From the NCBI GenBank assembly GCA_050297015.1, contig JBNKRZ010000026.1, positions 1-15,045 of the forward strand: a stretch of DNA of 15,045 bases, read 5' to 3'. How positions within the stretch are numbered: the first letter of the stretch is position 1; each line of letters starts with the position of its first letter. A program made the translations under genes and the position numbers. The stretch comes from JACKJA01 sp050297015. GTDB lineage: Bacteria > Pseudomonadota > Alphaproteobacteria > Micavibrionales > Micavibrionaceae. This document shows, piece by piece, positions 13,965 to 15,045 of this stretch. The notes beneath the pieces were generated by a model, which worked only from the letters and a program-made list of their open reading frames with translations, was not told where the DNA came from and ran no database searches.

Positions 13965-14825
13965 TTAGGCCGCGTTTTGGAGAGTTCTGAAGCTGTAAAA
14001 AATGGCGCTGCCGACGTAATCTTGGGAACAGCCCTCACGTCTCGCAATGGCTTTGATCGCCATGCCGTCAAAATGCTCGTCCCGCCAAACGACTCCCCGC
14101 ACCAGCTTTTTGAGGTTTTTGGCGGGCAGATCAAAGAGGTTTCTTTTCCCTTCCGGCTTAATAATTATAGCGCCATGACAAGCCCGTTCGGTTTGGTAAG
14201 GAACTGTAATTTTCATCTCCCCTGTCCGGCACATCAGCGCAATCTTTAGATGCTCTTCCGCGAGTTCCGCCAATCCTTCCAGCTTTAAAGCGAGCGTCAG
14301 TTTATCATGGTGAACGGTGACTTTGACCTCTAGCGCATTGATTAAATCATGAATGGGGAGAGAGGTGTGATGCTTTTGGAAATACGCAAACGCCGCGCCG
14401 TTTTGACCGACAATCAAATCCGGTACATGCCGCCGCACAGCGTTTTCGATTGTGCGTTCAATCTCATGCGCCGGAAAACGGGCGCGCAGATAATCCGGAT
14501 GCGCTTTATTCTCGGCAAGGCTCTGGTTCACGTAGTAGCGGTAACGTTTACCCTCTGGCTTATTTGTAAAAACCGGAGAATAGGGATTGCCTCGTTCATC
14601 AAATAACCGGCCCGTCAGCAGGTTCCTGTTTCGTGTACGTAGAGCGCCTTTTGTACATCCGGCCTGTTCCTTCAATTTTTCCTGTACCGCATCCCATAAC
14701 TCCCGCGGAATAATCGCATCATGTAGCCCCTCGTGAATTTCGCCTTTGTGCGAAATCTTGCCGATATAGGCCGGATTTTGCAGTAAAGCATAGAGCGCCC
14801 CGCGACTGAAATATGTGCCGCCATA
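13965..14825 (-). pseudogene. Large serine recombinase, C-terminal part only
   Basis: About 287 residues remain, starting near YGGTYFSRGALYALL. NPAYIGKISHKGEIHEGLHD and IPRELWDAVQEKL belong to the recombinase domain of large serine recombinases. They are followed by NLLTGRLFDERGNPYSPVF and RYRYYVNQSL, the zinc-ribbon-like segment, here without cysteines as in some alphaproteobacterial members. The rest is a helical C-terminal region ending IFYSFRTLQNAA. The whole N-terminal catalytic domain with the active-site serine is missing, because sequence upstream of 14825 belongs to an IS5-type transposase in another frame. The reading frame stays open to an ATG at 14954, but those first 43 residues are frame-shifted transposase sequence. 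The protein cannot be an active recombinase. It is a remnant of an integrated element. Confidence 0.85.
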
Positions 14826-14829
14826 TTGG

Positions 14830-15045
14830 CCCAGAGGGCGATGCATCTGATTTGCACAGCGGCGAGGAAAGAAGCGCTGTTTTTGGCATATCTTGTGGCT
14901 ATTCCACGCCATCTTTTCAAGTGCAAGAAAGCGTTTTCCACCAAACAGCGCCATTTATACAGATCTTCATCATAGGGGCGTTGCTTGGTGCGGTTTTTCT
15001 TTGGCGGGATCACCGGCTCCATGCCCTGATCTTTGGCCCGTTTTA
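14830..15045 (-). pseudogene. IS5-family transposase, C-terminal fragment
   Basis: The minus strand reads through EPVIPPKKNRTKQRPYDEDL, then YKWRCLVENAFLHLK, WRGIATRYAKNSASFLAAVQ and IRCIALWAN. The second segment fits the Y-2-R-3-E-6-K signature that holds the catalytic glutamate of IS5-family DDE transposases, so the family call is firm. The upstream part lies beyond the window. At the downstream side the frame shows no native stop after IRCIALWAN and runs into the recombinase sequence, ending only at 14672. No terminal inverted repeat is recognisable at the junction, so the element appears truncated at this end. The left boundary given is approximate, to within about 10 bp. Confidence 0.85.

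Overview
The window looks like chromosomal DNA from a Gram-negative bacterium of moderate GC content, most likely an alphaproteobacterium. That assignment is inference. It rests on a tRNA-Gly(TCC) directly ahead of tuf, the style of the tRNA-Trp gene, and a large serine recombinase remnant flanked by short AACAGGGA-type repeats. I could not run a database search.

Layout, left to right. (1) Positions 1-500: the 5' end of tuf (EF-Tu) on the minus strand, its promoter, a leader holding a 13-bp palindrome, and tRNA-Gly(TCC). (2) 548-2400: a SAM-hydrolase/halogenase-family protein and a cation diffusion facilitator, both minus. (3) 2640-3879: two unrecognised genes that converge with only 4 bp between their stops, one a charged helical cytoplasmic protein (+), the other a small exported protein (-). 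(4) 4147-5193: a YeiH-type ten-helix membrane protein with a possible short leader ORF. (5) 5281-5616: a small unrecognised beta-rich protein. (6) 5758-8895: a nucleotide-sugar block on the minus strand, with gmd and fcl (GDP-mannose to GDP-L-fucose, overlapping genes) and galE (UDP-glucose/UDP-galactose), each unit closed by an intrinsic terminator. (7) 9001-9489: a MaoC-type (R)-specific enoyl-CoA hydratase. (8) 9490-9799: a divergent control region with a perfect 19-bp tandem repeat, candidate promoters in both directions and nested dyads. (9) 9800-13351: a 1183-residue type I secretion substrate with an N-terminal DGT-repeat propeller-like half, a calcium-binding RTX half and two copies of the C-terminal secretion domain. 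(10) 13378-13671: a strong terminator, then a promoter and tRNA-Trp(CCA). (11) 13672-15045: a decayed mobile region in which the C-terminal part of a large serine recombinase is joined to the C-terminal part of an IS5-family transposase.

How it fits together: the middle of the window is a cell-surface module. gmd, fcl and galE supply GDP-fucose and UDP-galactose for surface polysaccharide, and the large RTX protein is a likely secreted or surface-layer product. No type I exporter (ABC/MFP/OMP), glycosyltransferase or polymerase is present here, so those parts must be encoded elsewhere. The best leads for something undescribed are the RTX protein's unusual architecture and its divergent control region, the tuf leader palindrome, the small protein at 5281-5616, and the double-truncated recombinase/transposase junction beside tRNA-Trp.
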